Notes: generated from the sequence alone by a model not told the origin. 64,000 nt of DNA from Superficieibacter sp. HKU1 (GCF_029319185.1 NZ_CP119754.1:3844001-3908000); one strand, 5' to 3'; positions 42,342 through 51,841 are shown, numbered from the stretch's first letter. Translations and numbers: made by a program.

Positions 42342-45196
42342 ACCGTGGCAGGCTCCTGTTGTTTCTCCGTCAGACCGCGCAGACGGTCCAGATTCTGCGC
42401 GACGCGTTTTGCCGCTTCCAGTTCGCTGCAGTTAAATTCATTCATCAGCGCCCGGCGTTCGGCTTTCTCTTCTTTTTCCGTCATGCCCAGTGCCAGGAAG
42501 AGACTGGGCGGCACGGCACGAAACAGCGCTTCGATCCGTTTCGCCAGCACCACGCCTTCCGTATAACAACCCGACAGTTTACTGGCGGAAAGCAGCACCG
42601 ATTCCTGCTCCGGCGTGAGCGCGCGGAAACGGCTGATATCTTTGACCTCCTCCGGGGGCATGGTCAGACAAATCCACCATTCCGCCATGTTCAGCATTTT
42701 TTCGGCAATATCCGGGTAGTCTTTAAGGTTCTGGGTGGCCAGCCACAGCCAGGCACCGAGCTTACGCCACATCTTGACCACCTTGGTCATATACGGCGAC
42801 AGCAGCGGGTTGACCGTCACGATATGCGCCTCATCCACCGTGAAGACAATATCCCGGCCCAGGAACTGGTCACGCTCCGCGATGTTGTTAATCATGTTGG
42901 TCATTGAGACCATGGTCAGGGCCATCTGCGCCTCGTAGCCCTCACGCGCCAGATGCCCCAGGTCGACCAGCGTCACGTCAGCTTCCGGCCACAGCTCCCC
43001 TTCGCGGTTGAACAGCTCCGCTTCAAAGCTCCCGGCCTGAGTGAACATGCCCAGGGATTCCGCCATTTCCGCCGCTTTCGCCTTGCGCTGGGCATTGCGG
43101 ACATTGATGACGCCCTCATCGTTGTCAGAGGCAATGTCGTACAGCGCCTTCTGCAGGTCAGACGGCAGCATCTGCCGCCCTTCCTTATACGTGGCATGTG
43201 CCGCCATCAGCAGCGCCTCACGTATCATCGCCCTGTCGGCACGCTTCAGGTCAGCCTCTTCTTTCGGGTCGCCGCCGGTGATCATCATGCGCGCGGAGAT
43301 TTCCATTTCACCGAGAACGTCACGCTTGTCATCCTCGCCATCGTCGTCCGTGTCGATATCCGGCAGGTCGCTCTCATCCACGGCCTGGGCGGCCAGGCCT
43401 TCTTCCACCAGTTTGTGAGCATCAGCAAACGGCGGCAGGCTGACGCCGCTCCCGGGTTTGACGCTGATTTTATTCACCGTCAGCCCGAGGCTGTCAAAGA
43501 AGTCGGCCAGCAGGCCGAACGAGTTCCCGGCCTCCGCAATAAACAGCCGCGGACGGTGGACGGCCATCAGCTGGGAGAGCGCGGCACACAGCGTGGCCGA
43601 CTTGCCCGCCCCGGTCGGGCCGAACAACAGCAGATGCGCGTTCTGGGTGCGGTCGAGCTTGTTGAGCGGATCGAATGTCAGGGTATCCCCGCCGCGGTTG
43701 AAAAAGCTGAAGCCGGGGTGCCCCGTGCCGGTTTCTCGCCCGGTTACCGGCAGAAGACCGGCCAGGTGCTGAACCCAGGTCAGACGGGTGTACCAGTGTT
43801 TTTTGTCGCTGTCCGGGTTAAAGCACATCGGCAGCGCCCGCAGCCAGCTGTTCAGCGGACCTTCTTCAAACTCCGGCCGTACCGGCTGCAGACCGGCCCC
43901 GAGCAATACGGTGGACAGCTCCAGCCGCTTGCGCTTCAGGCTGGTCATGTCATCGCCGCGCAACAGGAAGGTGATCCCCGCCCGGTACAGCTTGTGCCGG
44001 TTGCCCAGATACTCTTTGACCGTCTTCACATCCTGGCGGACGCGGCCCGACTCGGTATTCTCACCGACCGCATTTTTCGACAGCCGGTTAAACTGCTCTT
44101 CAAGCCGGTCCTGGGGCTGCACCACCACGGTCATGCACACCATGGTCCCTTCCGGAAACATATCCATCAGGGCATTGATTTTCTTTTCGCCCCGGCTTTT
44201 CTCGCCGGTCAGGGTGCCCGGCTCCGGCGGTATGCGCAGTTTTTCCACCGCCACCGCGCAGTGCGGCTTGTTGTCAATCCACCACACGCCGTTTTCCGGG
44301 TCGGAGACCGGCGGCGTGAACCACAGGGTTTCGGCAAAATCATTGCTGACCGGTACGGTGCCTTCAGGTGTCTCGCGCGGGTCTGCGTAAGCAGCCTGCC
44401 GATAGAGCGTGGTTTTCTCCACCCAGTCCGGTGACGGATTGAACAGCCGCAGCAGCCAGCCATGCACCTGCAGGCCGTTCTGCCGGGTGCAGCGGATCCC
44501 CGCCCCGCCCAGGGCATTAACGACCCGGTCGCACACCTGATTGAGCATCGCCACCGGCGGCATCGGATCCCGGCTTTTCCCAAGCCAGCGATAAACAACC
44601 ATCCGGGTGCGGCGCTGCTGCCCGCGCCACGGCTGGCCGGTAATCAGCGAGTCAGTAAAAAGTCCCTCAGGCCGGGAGATACTGCGAATATGGCGCTCCA
44701 TTTCACCCAGCCAGGCGTCGGTAAACGCCGTGCGCTGTGCATGTGGTTTGACATACCCGCGCAGCCTGTCCAGGTAAGCGTCAGTGTCGTCCTCGTCCTG
44801 GCAGAAGAACTGCACGACCCAGGGATTCACGTCATGTTCATCAAAGCTGTCCTGAAGTGCATCCTCAACCGAGTCCCGGATCTGCTCCAGGCGCTCTTCG
44901 GTTCGCCCTTCGGTCGCCACCGGTGTCACATCATAAACGGCCCCCACCGACACGCCGTCATCAAGCAGGAGACACTGCTCTTCATCGAGAAATTCTGCCC
45001 AGGGCAAAAAGTCAATGATGGACGGACTGGCGTGATAAACCTTCTCCTCATCCTGGCGCGTCATTTTCCCGGGGCGCTTCAGGGGTTGCCGGCCCTTCAC
45101 GGCCGCGGTCAGGGTTTCATCTGCCTGAACGGACTGGCCGTCATCAACCGGCGTCTGCCGGTCGGTGGATTTATTACGCGTAAACAGTGAAAGCAT
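42338..45196 (-). CDS. traC: TraC/VirB4-type conjugative transfer ATPase (TIGR03744 type)
   Basis: Large ATPase of 952 aa. Walker A is LLFGPTGAGKSATLC at about residue 530 and Walker B is IVFTVDEAHIVT at about residue 790. The N-terminal half is the VirB4-type membrane-complex-binding region. It drives pilus assembly and substrate transfer in MPF-G-type ICEs. It starts one base into the stop of the preceding lipoprotein gene. The length is normal. Confidence 0.93.
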   Translation of the reverse strand: MLSLFTRNKSTDRQTPVDDGQSVQADETLTAAVKGRQPLKRPGKMTRQDEEKVYHASPSIIDFLPWAEFLDEEQCLLLDDGVSVGAVYDVTPVATEGRTEERLEQIRDSVEDALQDSFDEHDVNPWVVQFFCQDEDDTDAYLDRLRGYVKPHAQRTAFTDAWLGEMERHIRSISRPEGLFTDSLITGQPWRGQQRRTRMVVYRWLGKSRDPMPPVAMLNQVCDRVVNALGGAGIRCTRQNGLQVHGWLLRLFNPSPDWVEKTTLYRQAAYADPRETPEGTVPVSNDFAETLWFTPPVSDPENGVWWIDNKPHCAVAVEKLRIPPEPGTLTGEKSRGEKKINALMDMFPEGTMVCMTVVVQPQDRLEEQFNRLSKNAVGENTESGRVRQDVKTVKEYLGNRHKLYRAGITFLLRGDDMTSLKRKRLELSTVLLGAGLQPVRPEFEEGPLNSWLRALPMCFNPDSDKKHWYTRLTWVQHLAGLLPVTGRETGTGHPGFSFFNRGGDTLTFDPLNKLDRTQNAHLLLFGPTGAGKSATLCAALSQLMAVHRPRLFIAEAGNSFGLLADFFDSLGLTVNKISVKPGSGVSLPPFADAHKLVEEGLAAQAVDESDLPDIDTDDDGEDDKRDVLGEMEISARMMITGGDPKEEADLKRADRAMIREALLMAAHATYKEGRQMLPSDLQKALYDIASDNDEGVINVRNAQRKAKAAEMAESLGMFTQAGSFEAELFNREGELWPEADVTLVDLGHLAREGYEAQMALTMVSMTNMINNIAERDQFLGRDIVFTVDEAHIVTVNPLLSPYMTKVVKMWRKLGAWLWLATQNLKDYPDIAEKMLNMAEWWICLTMPPEEVKDISRFRALTPEQESVLLSASKLSGCYTEGVVLAKRIEALFRAVPPSLFLALGMTEKEEKAERRALMNEFNCSELEAAKRVAQNLDRLRGLTEKQQEPATV

Positions 45197-45606
45197 TACA
45201 GGGCCTCCGTGCGCTCGCCAGGCATGGCATACTGCGTCTGGCTGTAGAACGGGAACACAGTGCTGTAACCCGGCACCGGCGTGTTACCGTCTGCCAGGTG
45301 GGGATACAGATACATCACCATGTCGGGGTTGGGCAGCCGGGGAAACTGCTGGGTGATTTCGCTTTCCTGAGTACGGCTGTAGCTGCGGTCGGCCTGCGCG
45401 TCCGCCTGCGTTTCGCTGCCCGTCAGCGGCCGTCGCAGCGTGTCGCGGGCCGCCGCAGACTGGCGGGAAGTACTGCCGCCACCGTCCGCCCCGTTCCACA
45501 GTTCAAGCATGGTGTTATCGCCCGCCGGCAGCATTTCCTCTTTGGAGGTTGAGCAGCCGCTGAGCATTACACAGCTCAGGGCCAGAATGAAAACCGTTCT
45601 GTACAT
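45196..45606 (-). CDS. Conjugal transfer lipoprotein (TIGR03751 type)
   Basis: Lipoprotein of 136 aa with lipobox MLSGC (Cys18) after a standard signal. The middle is Gly/Ser/Arg-rich and the end has PGYSTVFPFYSQTQYAMPGE, typical of the family. It is expected in the outer-membrane part of the secretion complex, similar to VirB7. I start at MYRTVFILAL, overlapping the previous stop (TAATG). Confidence 0.88.
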   Translation of the reverse strand: MYRTVFILALSCVMLSGCSTSKEEMLPAGDNTMLELWNGADGGGSTSRQSAAARDTLRRPLTGSETQADAQADRSYSRTQESEITQQFPRLPNPDMVMYLYPHLADGNTPVPGYSTVFPFYSQTQYAMPGERTEAL

Positions 45607-45974
45607 TACCGGTATCTCCTTTGTGAGGCGGCCGGATCGTAACCGCCGCAGATAAAAACGAACGCACTGACATTCAGCAGGTGCCCCAGCTCCCGTAATG
45701 TCATACGCGGGCAGTAAAGCCGGCGCGGGATTTTCGGGCTGCGCCACGAAACGGCACACTCCCGGGCACTGAGCGGCAGGGAGAACCTGCCGATATCCAG
45801 TAAAAGCTGGCCATCGCGCCAGCGCAGTAAAGGTGCGCCGGCAGGCAACAGCGCTACGGGTCGCAGCAACAGAACCGCAGAAGACGCAGGGATCACGTCA
45901 ATATGCCAGCCTGCCCCGTCGCTGAACGTCCAGCACACGGATGAAAGAGGGAAAAACGTTATCTGTCCCGCCAT
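45606..45974 (-). CDS. Small ICE protein between TIGR03752- and TIGR03751-type genes
   Basis: Protein of 122 aa; I start at MAGQITFFPL, ten bp after the upstream gene. It has beta-rich sequence (HIDVIPASSAVLLLRPVAL) and no clear membrane anchor. I do not recognise a family. Its tight coupling on both sides (TAATG with the next gene) supports that it is real. Confidence 0.6.
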   Translation of the reverse strand: MAGQITFFPLSSVCWTFSDGAGWHIDVIPASSAVLLLRPVALLPAGAPLLRWRDGQLLLDIGRFSLPLSARECAVSWRSPKIPRRLYCPRMTLRELGHLLNVSAFVFICGGYDPAASQRRYR

Positions 45975-45984
45975 GGCCGTGTAC

Positions 45985-47484
45985 TCAGTCCAGTCCGCCG
46001 TTGTCACTGACGCCACCCGGCAGGGTGAAGTCGTAGCGCACCTTACGGCCCTTATCTTCATAATCAATGGCCAGCTGACGGGTGATATGCACGGCAAGAC
46101 GGGCACCGGGCGGCACATAAATGGCATCAAACGTCATCCCGTAACGCTGTTTGATCCAGTCGGTGGTTTCAGACATACCGCCGGAAATGGCTTTCCCCAG
46201 CGCCGCCTGTCCGGCGTCGCCGGTCATGGTGGCGGAAATGCCATTCACGTTGTTCTGCGTCGTGTACTGCCCCTGACTCATCGCTTCACCCGCCGCACCG
46301 GCAGCCGACAGGCCAAAGATGGTGGGCAGGTAGGTGGAGGCATTGGACTTACGTTCGCCGCCAATGCACGGGATCCCGTTTTCATCCGAAATCCAGCCGA
46401 TACCGCCACTGGTGCCGGTATCCTGTTTAGCCTGAGCGTTATTATTCTGCCCGCCGGCGTTGTTACTGGTGTCTGGTCTGGGGAGGGTGCGCACCGTACC
46501 GTCGGAAAAAACAAAGGTGACGCTGTTAACCTGCCCGCGTACGCAGGACAGCGTCCAGTCACCGCTGGCCGTCCCGGAAACAATCGCCCCTTCGACGTCC
46601 GGCAGCTCGATGCCGTTCGCCGTCAGGTTATCCTTACCAATAAGCACCTTGAACGGATAAGGATCGGTCACGGTGCCGTTGATGGGCACACGGCCAAGCA
46701 GTGCCGTCATGGCGCGGCTGCCGACCAGCGTGGAATTTTCCGGCAGAGTGTAAACCGGCTCGGCGCTCTCTTCCGCCCCTTTTTCATTGGTACGTCCCTT
46801 CACTTTCTCTTCATAAGCGGCTTTCTGGCGGGTCAGCTCATTTTCCCCCAGAAAAGAGGTCGGGAACTGAGGTGAGGCTTTGCCGCTGGCCGCATCCCGC
46901 GGATCCGTCTCTTTCTGGTCCGTCGGCGCGACCCACATCATGCCGTCGCTGCCCTGAGAAGCGCTCCCCCCGGTGCTGCTGCCCATGCCGTCCAGGCCCA
47001 GCCCCAGCGGGATATCACTGTCCGCCGTTTTTTTCTCGGTGTCAGGCTTTTTGAGTTTGTCAGTCAGCTCCTGGATTTTCGCCGTCAGGCTCAGTTGTTC
47101 GTTCTGAAGCTGCGCCTGACGTTTGTCGTACTGCTCGCGCAGACCATTAACGGCCTCATTCACCTGCCCTGATACGTCCTGATTGCGCCGGCGCAACCGC
47201 TCGTTTTCTTTCACCAAATCCGCGTTCTGCTTATCCAGCGTTTTCTGGCGGTCACGCACATCATTCAGCCGGCCAATGAGCGTGCGCAGGGTGTCCTCCG
47301 GCGTGTCGCCTTCCACACCCAGCGCCTTCAGTTCATCCGGCGAGAGGTTTTTCAGGGAGCCGCTTTGTTTTGCCTGAGGTTGTTCTGCCGGTTCGTTTTT
47401 GCAGCTTTTGAGCCCCACGGCCAGCCCGGCAATCACCACGGCCGGCACGATAAACTTCACCAGGGCATTAGATTTAATCTGCAT
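45985..47484 (-). CDS. Conjugal transfer protein of TIGR03752 type (VirB10-like)
   Basis: Protein of 499 aa. One N-terminal membrane helix (residues 9-25) is followed by a coiled coil (about 60-150, NADLVKENERLRRRN), a Gly/Ser-rich linker and a C-terminal VirB10/TrbI-like region (AMTALLGRVPINGTV; GARLAVHITRQLAIDY). It spans the periplasm and joins the inner and outer membrane parts of the channel. It overlaps the TIGR03749-type gene by 11 bp. Confidence 0.9.
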   Translation of the reverse strand: MQIKSNALVKFIVPAVVIAGLAVGLKSCKNEPAEQPQAKQSGSLKNLSPDELKALGVEGDTPEDTLRTLIGRLNDVRDRQKTLDKQNADLVKENERLRRRNQDVSGQVNEAVNGLREQYDKRQAQLQNEQLSLTAKIQELTDKLKKPDTEKKTADSDIPLGLGLDGMGSSTGGSASQGSDGMMWVAPTDQKETDPRDAASGKASPQFPTSFLGENELTRQKAAYEEKVKGRTNEKGAEESAEPVYTLPENSTLVGSRAMTALLGRVPINGTVTDPYPFKVLIGKDNLTANGIELPDVEGAIVSGTASGDWTLSCVRGQVNSVTFVFSDGTVRTLPRPDTSNNAGGQNNNAQAKQDTGTSGGIGWISDENGIPCIGGERKSNASTYLPTIFGLSAAGAAGEAMSQGQYTTQNNVNGISATMTGDAGQAALGKAISGGMSETTDWIKQRYGMTFDAIYVPPGARLAVHITRQLAIDYEDKGRKVRYDFTLPGGVSDNGGLD

Positions 47485-48427
47485 GGCGGGCCTCCTGTTT
47501 TACCGCACGGGCCGCTTTACGCAGCGCAGACGGCTCAGCAATAAATGCGCTCTCCGGACGACCGGCGGTCACCACATACACCGTGGTGGTGTCTTCCGGC
47601 GTGCCGGCCGGACCGACCCAGCGGTGCTGGAAGGTGGCGGACACAAATTGTCCCTGCAGCGCACGCGGATCCAGAACGACTTTACGGCTGCCGGTGTTCG
47701 TGAGCCTTAGTGCCACCACGCTGCGGTTTGCCACGCCCCAGCCAGCCAGCGGCGTGACCGTTAATGGTTCAGAGGGATACAGCGTGCTGACGCGTCGGGG
47801 CAGATGCGGGTTGACCGGATGAATACCCGGGACCGCCTCGACCGTACGTGCCGGAGCATAAAGGCTTTGAGCGGCATAGCGGGTCAGCAGCACCGGGATG
47901 GGGGCGCTGTAGCGGATTTTTTTACGCTTTGCCTGGGTGCCGTCATCGCTGCCGGTGGGAGCAGATGAGCCTGATCCGGAAGCAGCCCGGTCTGCACCAC
48001 CTGGCTGACCGGCCGCATCGCCGGCGTGACTCAGCGTGCTGACATCACCGCTGTTGACCAGCCGGACCGGCTCAGTCGGCCCTTTTTCACCGGCAGCGAT
48101 ATCAAACAGCAGAACCTCGCCGCTTTCCACATCCTGCAGCTGCACCCGCGTCTGCGGAAAGGCGCTGTCGGCTTTCAGGTAGACGGCCCCGCCGGTGCTC
48201 TGCACCCGAAGTTTGCCGTTAAGCGCCGGCGGAAAACCAACGCGGACGTTTTTGTCCACAAAGACCACCCGCTCCTGCCCCACCTTCAGGGGGATCTGCA
48301 GCGGAATACGCTCCCATTTCATCAGCTCATCTGCGCCGGCAGGACGTGATACCAGTGTCACCAGGGGCAGCAGGACGAAGGACAGCGCCATCAGCCCGGC
48401 GCGGTAGTGGGGTTTTTTACTCATCAC
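47474..48427 (-). CDS. Conjugal transfer protein of TIGR03749 type (VirB9/TraK-like)
   Basis: Secreted protein of 317 aa with a signal peptide (residues 1-32, ending AGA). N-terminal beta domain KWERIPLQIPLKVGQERVVF and C-terminal beta domain around SVVALRLTNTGSRKVVLDP. These match the periplasmic secretin-like partner of the channel core. It overlaps the previous gene by 4 bp (ATGA). Confidence 0.9.
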   Translation of the reverse strand: MMSKKPHYRAGLMALSFVLLPLVTLVSRPAGADELMKWERIPLQIPLKVGQERVVFVDKNVRVGFPPALNGKLRVQSTGGAVYLKADSAFPQTRVQLQDVESGEVLLFDIAAGEKGPTEPVRLVNSGDVSTLSHAGDAAGQPGGADRAASGSGSSAPTGSDDGTQAKRKKIRYSAPIPVLLTRYAAQSLYAPARTVEAVPGIHPVNPHLPRRVSTLYPSEPLTVTPLAGWGVANRSVVALRLTNTGSRKVVLDPRALQGQFVSATFQHRWVGPAGTPEDTTTVYVVTAGRPESAFIAEPSALRKAARAVKQEARHAD

Positions 48428-49083
48428 TGAAACACTCCTGACTTCTCCGGTTTAGGTGCAGGCGGTGCCGCCTCCAGACGCTGGGGCACACCGGCATAAC
48501 AGTCCAGCGCCAGACCGAACGGGTTGCGCTCCGCATCACCTTCCCAGCGCACCACTTTCAGCGGGTAACGCACCAGGGCGCGTTTGACCGGCTCGGCATG
48601 GAAATATTCATCGGCCACCACGTCCAGGCGGGCAATCCAGTGATCGCGATCCTGTACGGTCACGCTCTGTGACTGGTAACCGCGACCGGGCACTTCATAC
48701 ACCACGCGCACGCGGTCGGTGAGCTCCCCGGCGTCACCGCGTTTCTTTGCATCCGCTTTCAGGAAATCCTGACAGGACGGCGTCAGATACGGCGACAACG
48801 CATTGATTTTGGCGGAATAGTCCACCTCGCCATTTTTCGGCCAGGCATTGAGCTGCTGAAAAATGTAGAACGCAAAGGAGTAGACCGTCGGGGGTGGCAC
48901 TTCCCACCAGGGCCGCGTGCTGCCGGTACGTAAATCCGGCGGGTTATGCACGGTCAGCTTGCTGGGTGCCAGCATCCAGCCGGCACAGGTGAATAAAAGG
49001 AAAAAGGCGAGCACGGCGCAGGCGATGCGCAGCGTCTGAATATGCTGGTCGCGGTCTTTTACCGCATGGCGAAAACGGCTCAT
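48424..49083 (-). CDS. Conjugal transfer protein of TIGR03746 type (VirB8/TraE-like)
   Basis: Protein of 219 aa with one membrane helix (residues 21-41) and a periplasmic domain (FYIFQQLNAWPKNGEVDYS; YPLKVVRWEGDAERNPFGL). This is the layout of TraE/VirB8-like inner-membrane scaffold proteins. It overlaps the TIGR03750-type gene by 4 bp. Confidence 0.9.
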   Translation of the reverse strand: MSRFRHAVKDRDQHIQTLRIACAVLAFFLLFTCAGWMLAPSKLTVHNPPDLRTGSTRPWWEVPPPTVYSFAFYIFQQLNAWPKNGEVDYSAKINALSPYLTPSCQDFLKADAKKRGDAGELTDRVRVVYEVPGRGYQSQSVTVQDRDHWIARLDVVADEYFHAEPVKRALVRYPLKVVRWEGDAERNPFGLALDCYAGVPQRLEAAPPAPKPEKSGVFQ

Positions 49084-49436
49084 GAGGCTCTCCTGTTACG
49101 TTTCACTGACCAGCCCCGGGCATCCACTATCAGTTTCGGATTGCCCATCCCCAGCCGGCGTTTTTTCGTCTCCAGTCGCTGCCAGAGCCAGTTCTCAGGC
49201 TTACCACGCTTGAGCCTGGCCATCCAGCGGCCGCCGAACCAGACGAGCAGCAGCGGCATGACCAGCAGGCCGGTGGGAACAACAACCCAGCCGGCAAGCG
49301 GGATAAACGGCAGTGACAGGAGCAGACCTGCACCCGCGCCGGCAAGGGCAGCCAGCCCCATCTCATGGGTGGTAAACCCGCGAAACACCACGGGCTCACT
49401 GTTGAGACGGTCAGGTAAAAAACGAATGGTCTGCAT
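49080..49436 (-). CDS. Conjugal transfer membrane protein of TIGR03750 type (TraL/VirB3-like)
   Basis: Protein of 118 aa with two adjacent membrane helices (about residues 28-70). The end WLWQRLETKKRRLGMGNPKL is basic and cytoplasmic. Small two-helix proteins of this kind dock the TraC ATPase at the membrane. It lies 12 bp after the TIGR03745-type gene. Confidence 0.9.
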   Translation of the reverse strand: MQTIRFLPDRLNSEPVVFRGFTTHEMGLAALAGAGAGLLLSLPFIPLAGWVVVPTGLLVMPLLLVWFGGRWMARLKRGKPENWLWQRLETKKRRLGMGNPKLIVDARGWSVKRNRRAS

Positions 49437-49448
49437 CGTCGCAGGCTC

Positions 49449-49844
49449 CTACAGCAGAATGTCGGCAGACTTGCCGAGCAGCCAGATAACGGCAACCAGC
49501 AGAACCACACCCACCACCACAATGGCCCCGAATTTGGTCCAGGTGGCTTTCTCATTGCGGACTTCGGTGAAGGTGTGCAGGGCGGCAATGGCAACGTTGA
49601 TAAAGGCAACGGCCGCCACGACCAGCCCCCCGATAACAATGCCGTCCTGCAGGTAGCCCTTGATTTGTCCGGACAGCCCGCTTCCGCCTCCGGACTCAGG
49701 CGCTTCAACGCTTGGCAAGTCCGCAAAGGCCGGTTTGCAGGTGAGCCAGCCCAGGAGGGCAAGCGTACCGGCGCGGGTCAGCGTACGACTGGCGAAACGG
49801 CGCAGGCGGGCAACAACAGACTCAGAATGGTGCATGGAATTCAT
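49449..49844 (-). CDS. Conjugal transfer protein of TIGR03745 type
   Basis: Protein of 131 aa with a long N-terminal signal (ending about AFA, residue 41) and two hydrophobic helices after it (about 69-88 and 104-123). The size and helix pattern resemble pilin-like or TraA-like small membrane proteins, a role proposed for this family. It sits in the standard order before TIGR03750. Confidence 0.9.
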   Translation of the reverse strand: MNSMHHSESVVARLRRFASRTLTRAGTLALLGWLTCKPAFADLPSVEAPESGGGSGLSGQIKGYLQDGIVIGGLVVAAVAFINVAIAALHTFTEVRNEKATWTKFGAIVVVGVVLLVAVIWLLGKSADILL

Positions 49845-49870
49845 CTCCTGACTTAACGTTCATAATCGGG

Positions 49871-50113
49871 TTAACTGGCAAACATCCAGATACACACAAG
49901 CAACAGCAGCACGGTGCGGACGGCAAAACGCCCCAGGGCCGCGTCCCGCACTTTGGTGTTACTCCAGCCGGTCCAGACATCCGACAGCGCCCACGCGGCC
50001 CATAAAAAAAGAAACGCCAGCAGTGCTCCGATGCAGAGCAGATGAAGGATGTTCACATCAAGACTGCCGGAGCCGGCTTTAAACGCGTTCGTTTGTTCGG
50101 ATGTCATGGACAT
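49871..50113 (-). CDS. Conjugal transfer protein of TIGR03758 type
   Basis: Protein of 80 aa with two membrane helices (residues 23-44 and 60-78) and the short loop LSDVWTGWSNTKVRDAALG. It overlaps the RAQPRD gene by one base. The function is unknown, but the gene is a fixed member of this operon type. Confidence 0.88.
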   Translation of the reverse strand: MSMTSEQTNAFKAGSGSLDVNILHLLCIGALLAFLFLWAAWALSDVWTGWSNTKVRDAALGRFAVRTVLLLLVCIWMFAS

Positions 50114-50466
50114 CAGGGCCGCTCCCGCCGGTAATTACCGGCCACATAAGACGGGTCACGCGGTTGCGCGCGGGAGGGTTCCAGATAGCGGTCAATGCCG
50201 CTGCGGATGGTGTTGAGATCGGATGTGGCCTGACGGTAATCAAAGAAAAAGCGGCCACGGTCAGCCGGGTCGGCCTGTGCAGCCGCCACGCGGGCCCGTT
50301 CAAGCGACGCCTGAACCTGGTCCAGCTGACGCTGAACAGACGCAAGCTCGTCTTTCTCGGATGCCTGTGCAGCAGCTGATGCCAGAAAGGTCAGCAATAT
50401 CAGGCCAGTGATGCCCGGGACACGACGGTTGCGCCGCATGGCCGGACGATGTGAGTTCATACGCAC
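50113..50466 (-). CDS. RAQPRD-family ICE protein
   Basis: Secreted protein of 117 aa with a signal peptide (ending AAAQA, residue 35), a helical region with coiled-coil character (ASVQRQLDQVQASLERARV) and the signature SRAQPRDPSYVAGNYRRERP at the end, after which the family is named. It is the first gene of this sub-block; a rightward gene interrupts the operon just upstream. Confidence 0.93.
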   Translation of the reverse strand: MRMNSHRPAMRRNRRVPGITGLILLTFLASAAAQASEKDELASVQRQLDQVQASLERARVAAAQADPADRGRFFFDYRQATSDLNTIRSGIDRYLEPSRAQPRDPSYVAGNYRRERP

Positions 50467-50638
50467 CTCCAGAAGGATTAAGGGGTGCGGACAGGATGCG
50501 GAAGAGAGAGCGTCGGGTCAGCGATAAACCCTAAACAGGAATTTCAAAATTAATTGCAGGTCAGTGCCGGTGGCAGGTTTAGCTGTAAATAAAGGTTCAT
50601 TGTGATATTAAGAAAACTCAACGGTAAACAGAGGGAAA

Positions 50639-50992
50639 ATGAAAATGATGAAGACTGTTCTGAAGGCCACGTTAATCACTGCACTGATTACCGGCCCTGT
50701 TCTTGCGGCCGACGGTACTGGCAAAGTCCAGCTTTCAGACCTGCATTTCGCCACAGCAGCAAATGGTTTGCAGCAAATTGAAGGCACGGGAACAAACGTG
50801 TCAGGTGGGCCTGTGAAGACTGTAATTGTCAAATTCAACTTGCTTCAGAATGGGGCAGTAATAGGAAATACGGCAGCGATGGCTGAAAATCTGGAGCCGG
50901 GTCAGCAATGGAAGCTACAGGCCCCCTACGACAGCATAACCAACAAGCCAGACAGCTTCAAAGTGACAGAACTGACGGTATTTAATAACTGA
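50639..50992 (+). CDS. Exported protein inserted antisense in the transfer operon (FxLYD-like)
   Basis: Protein of 117 aa with a signal peptide (residues 1-23, ending VLAAD). The rest is a small beta-sandwich by pattern: GLQQIEGTGTNVSGGPVKTV, IVKFNLLQNGAVIG, and LEPGQQWKL. This looks like the FxLYD/DUF3426-type domain. GAGGGAAA precedes an ATG; a second ATG lies two codons later. It is the only rightward gene among some 25 leftward ICE genes, so it is probably a late insertion with its own promoter. Confidence 0.75.
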   Translation: MKMMKTVLKATLITALITGPVLAADGTGKVQLSDLHFATAANGLQQIEGTGTNVSGGPVKTVIVKFNLLQNGAVIGNTAAMAENLEPGQQWKLQAPYDSITNKPDSFKVTELTVFNN

Positions 50993-51039
50993 CACTGACG
51001 CGCCAGTAACGGTCGTTTCATGGCTTGTCTGCTGACGGC

Positions 51040-51067
51040 AGGCGCGCAAAACAAGTTTTGCACGCCT
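51040..51067. terminator. Hairpin between the exported protein gene and the TIGR03747-type gene
   Basis: AGGCGCGCAAAAC and GTTTTGCACGCCT pair over 12 of 13 positions between two converging genes. There is no long T-run beyond the stem, so its strength as a terminator is uncertain. Confidence 0.5.
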
Positions 51068-51082
51068 CCGTCCAGCCCTGAT

Positions 51083-51841
51083 TTAAAGATACTTCTTGAA
51101 TGAGGCAGTGGTCACGGTCACGGCGATACCCAGCAGGACAGCCGCCGGCAACAACAGCAGGTTGGGGTAGACTGCCGTGGGCCAGGAAAGGTACAGCATG
51201 GCGGGCACCACAGCGGCCGGTTTGACCAGCTTTTTGGCATGGTGATAGACAAAAGAACTTTCATACCCGGCCCCATAACGCCGCAGATCACGCCGCCCCA
51301 GCCCCTCAACCAGCGCCACCACCACGACCAGCACAAACAGCGGGACGGACAGCACCAGGATGGTGACGCGTACCAGGGTGATAATGCTTATCCATACCGT
51401 GGCCAGCAGGTATTCACGCAGATAGCCGGCAAGCCAGCCGCTCCAGCTGTTGATTTCCCGGGTGACGGCATTGTCACTGTGCATCTGATGCGCATACTGC
51501 TGCCGGACCCAGTCCAGGAAGCCACTGTCCACAAAGGCCCACTGATAGGCGGTGCTCACCCAGCGCACAACCGTCACCGATGGCTCAGACAGCAGCAGGC
51601 TGCGGGTGAACTCCGTGGACAGCCACCCCAGCTCGGTGTTCATAACCGCTTCACTGTGCGCCGCCCCGGCTTCCGGCCAGAAGAAGGCGATGCCGATATA
51701 TTCAATCAGCAGGCTCAGCAGCAGCGAGGACAGCACCACGCCTATCAGGGCCCACGGCCAGCCCCAGAGCAGGTTATACAGGATGCCATGTTTGCGCTCC
51801 GGCAGCGTCTGCTGCTGTGGGGGACGTTTTACCTCAGCCAT
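51083..51841 (-). CDS. TIGR03747-type ICE membrane protein
   Basis: Protein of 252 aa with about four to five membrane helices (residues 31-55, 145-180, 205-245). The segment DNAVTREINSWSGWLAGYL is in the predicted outside loop. It overlaps traD by 8 bp and in this operon type always accompanies it, suggesting a role beside the coupling protein. Confidence 0.88.
   Translation of the reverse strand: MAEVKRPPQQQTLPERKHGILYNLLWGWPWALIGVVLSSLLLSLLIEYIGIAFFWPEAGAAHSEAVMNTELGWLSTEFTRSLLLSEPSVTVVRWVSTAYQWAFVDSGFLDWVRQQYAHQMHSDNAVTREINSWSGWLAGYLREYLLATVWISIITLVRVTILVLSVPLFVLVVVVALVEGLGRRDLRRYGAGYESSFVYHHAKKLVKPAAVVPAMLYLSWPTAVYPNLLLLPAAVLLGIAVTVTTASFKKYL

Noticed and set aside
42953..44434. Long rightward reading frame (493 codons) opposite traC
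   Set aside because: It is the mirror frame of a GC-rich, clearly recognisable ATPase gene and has no ribosome site or family signature.
45973..46875. Rightward reading frame of 300 codons opposite the TIGR03752-type gene
   Set aside because: Same reason: antisense shadow of a well-supported gene; composition is biased to Arg, Gly and His.
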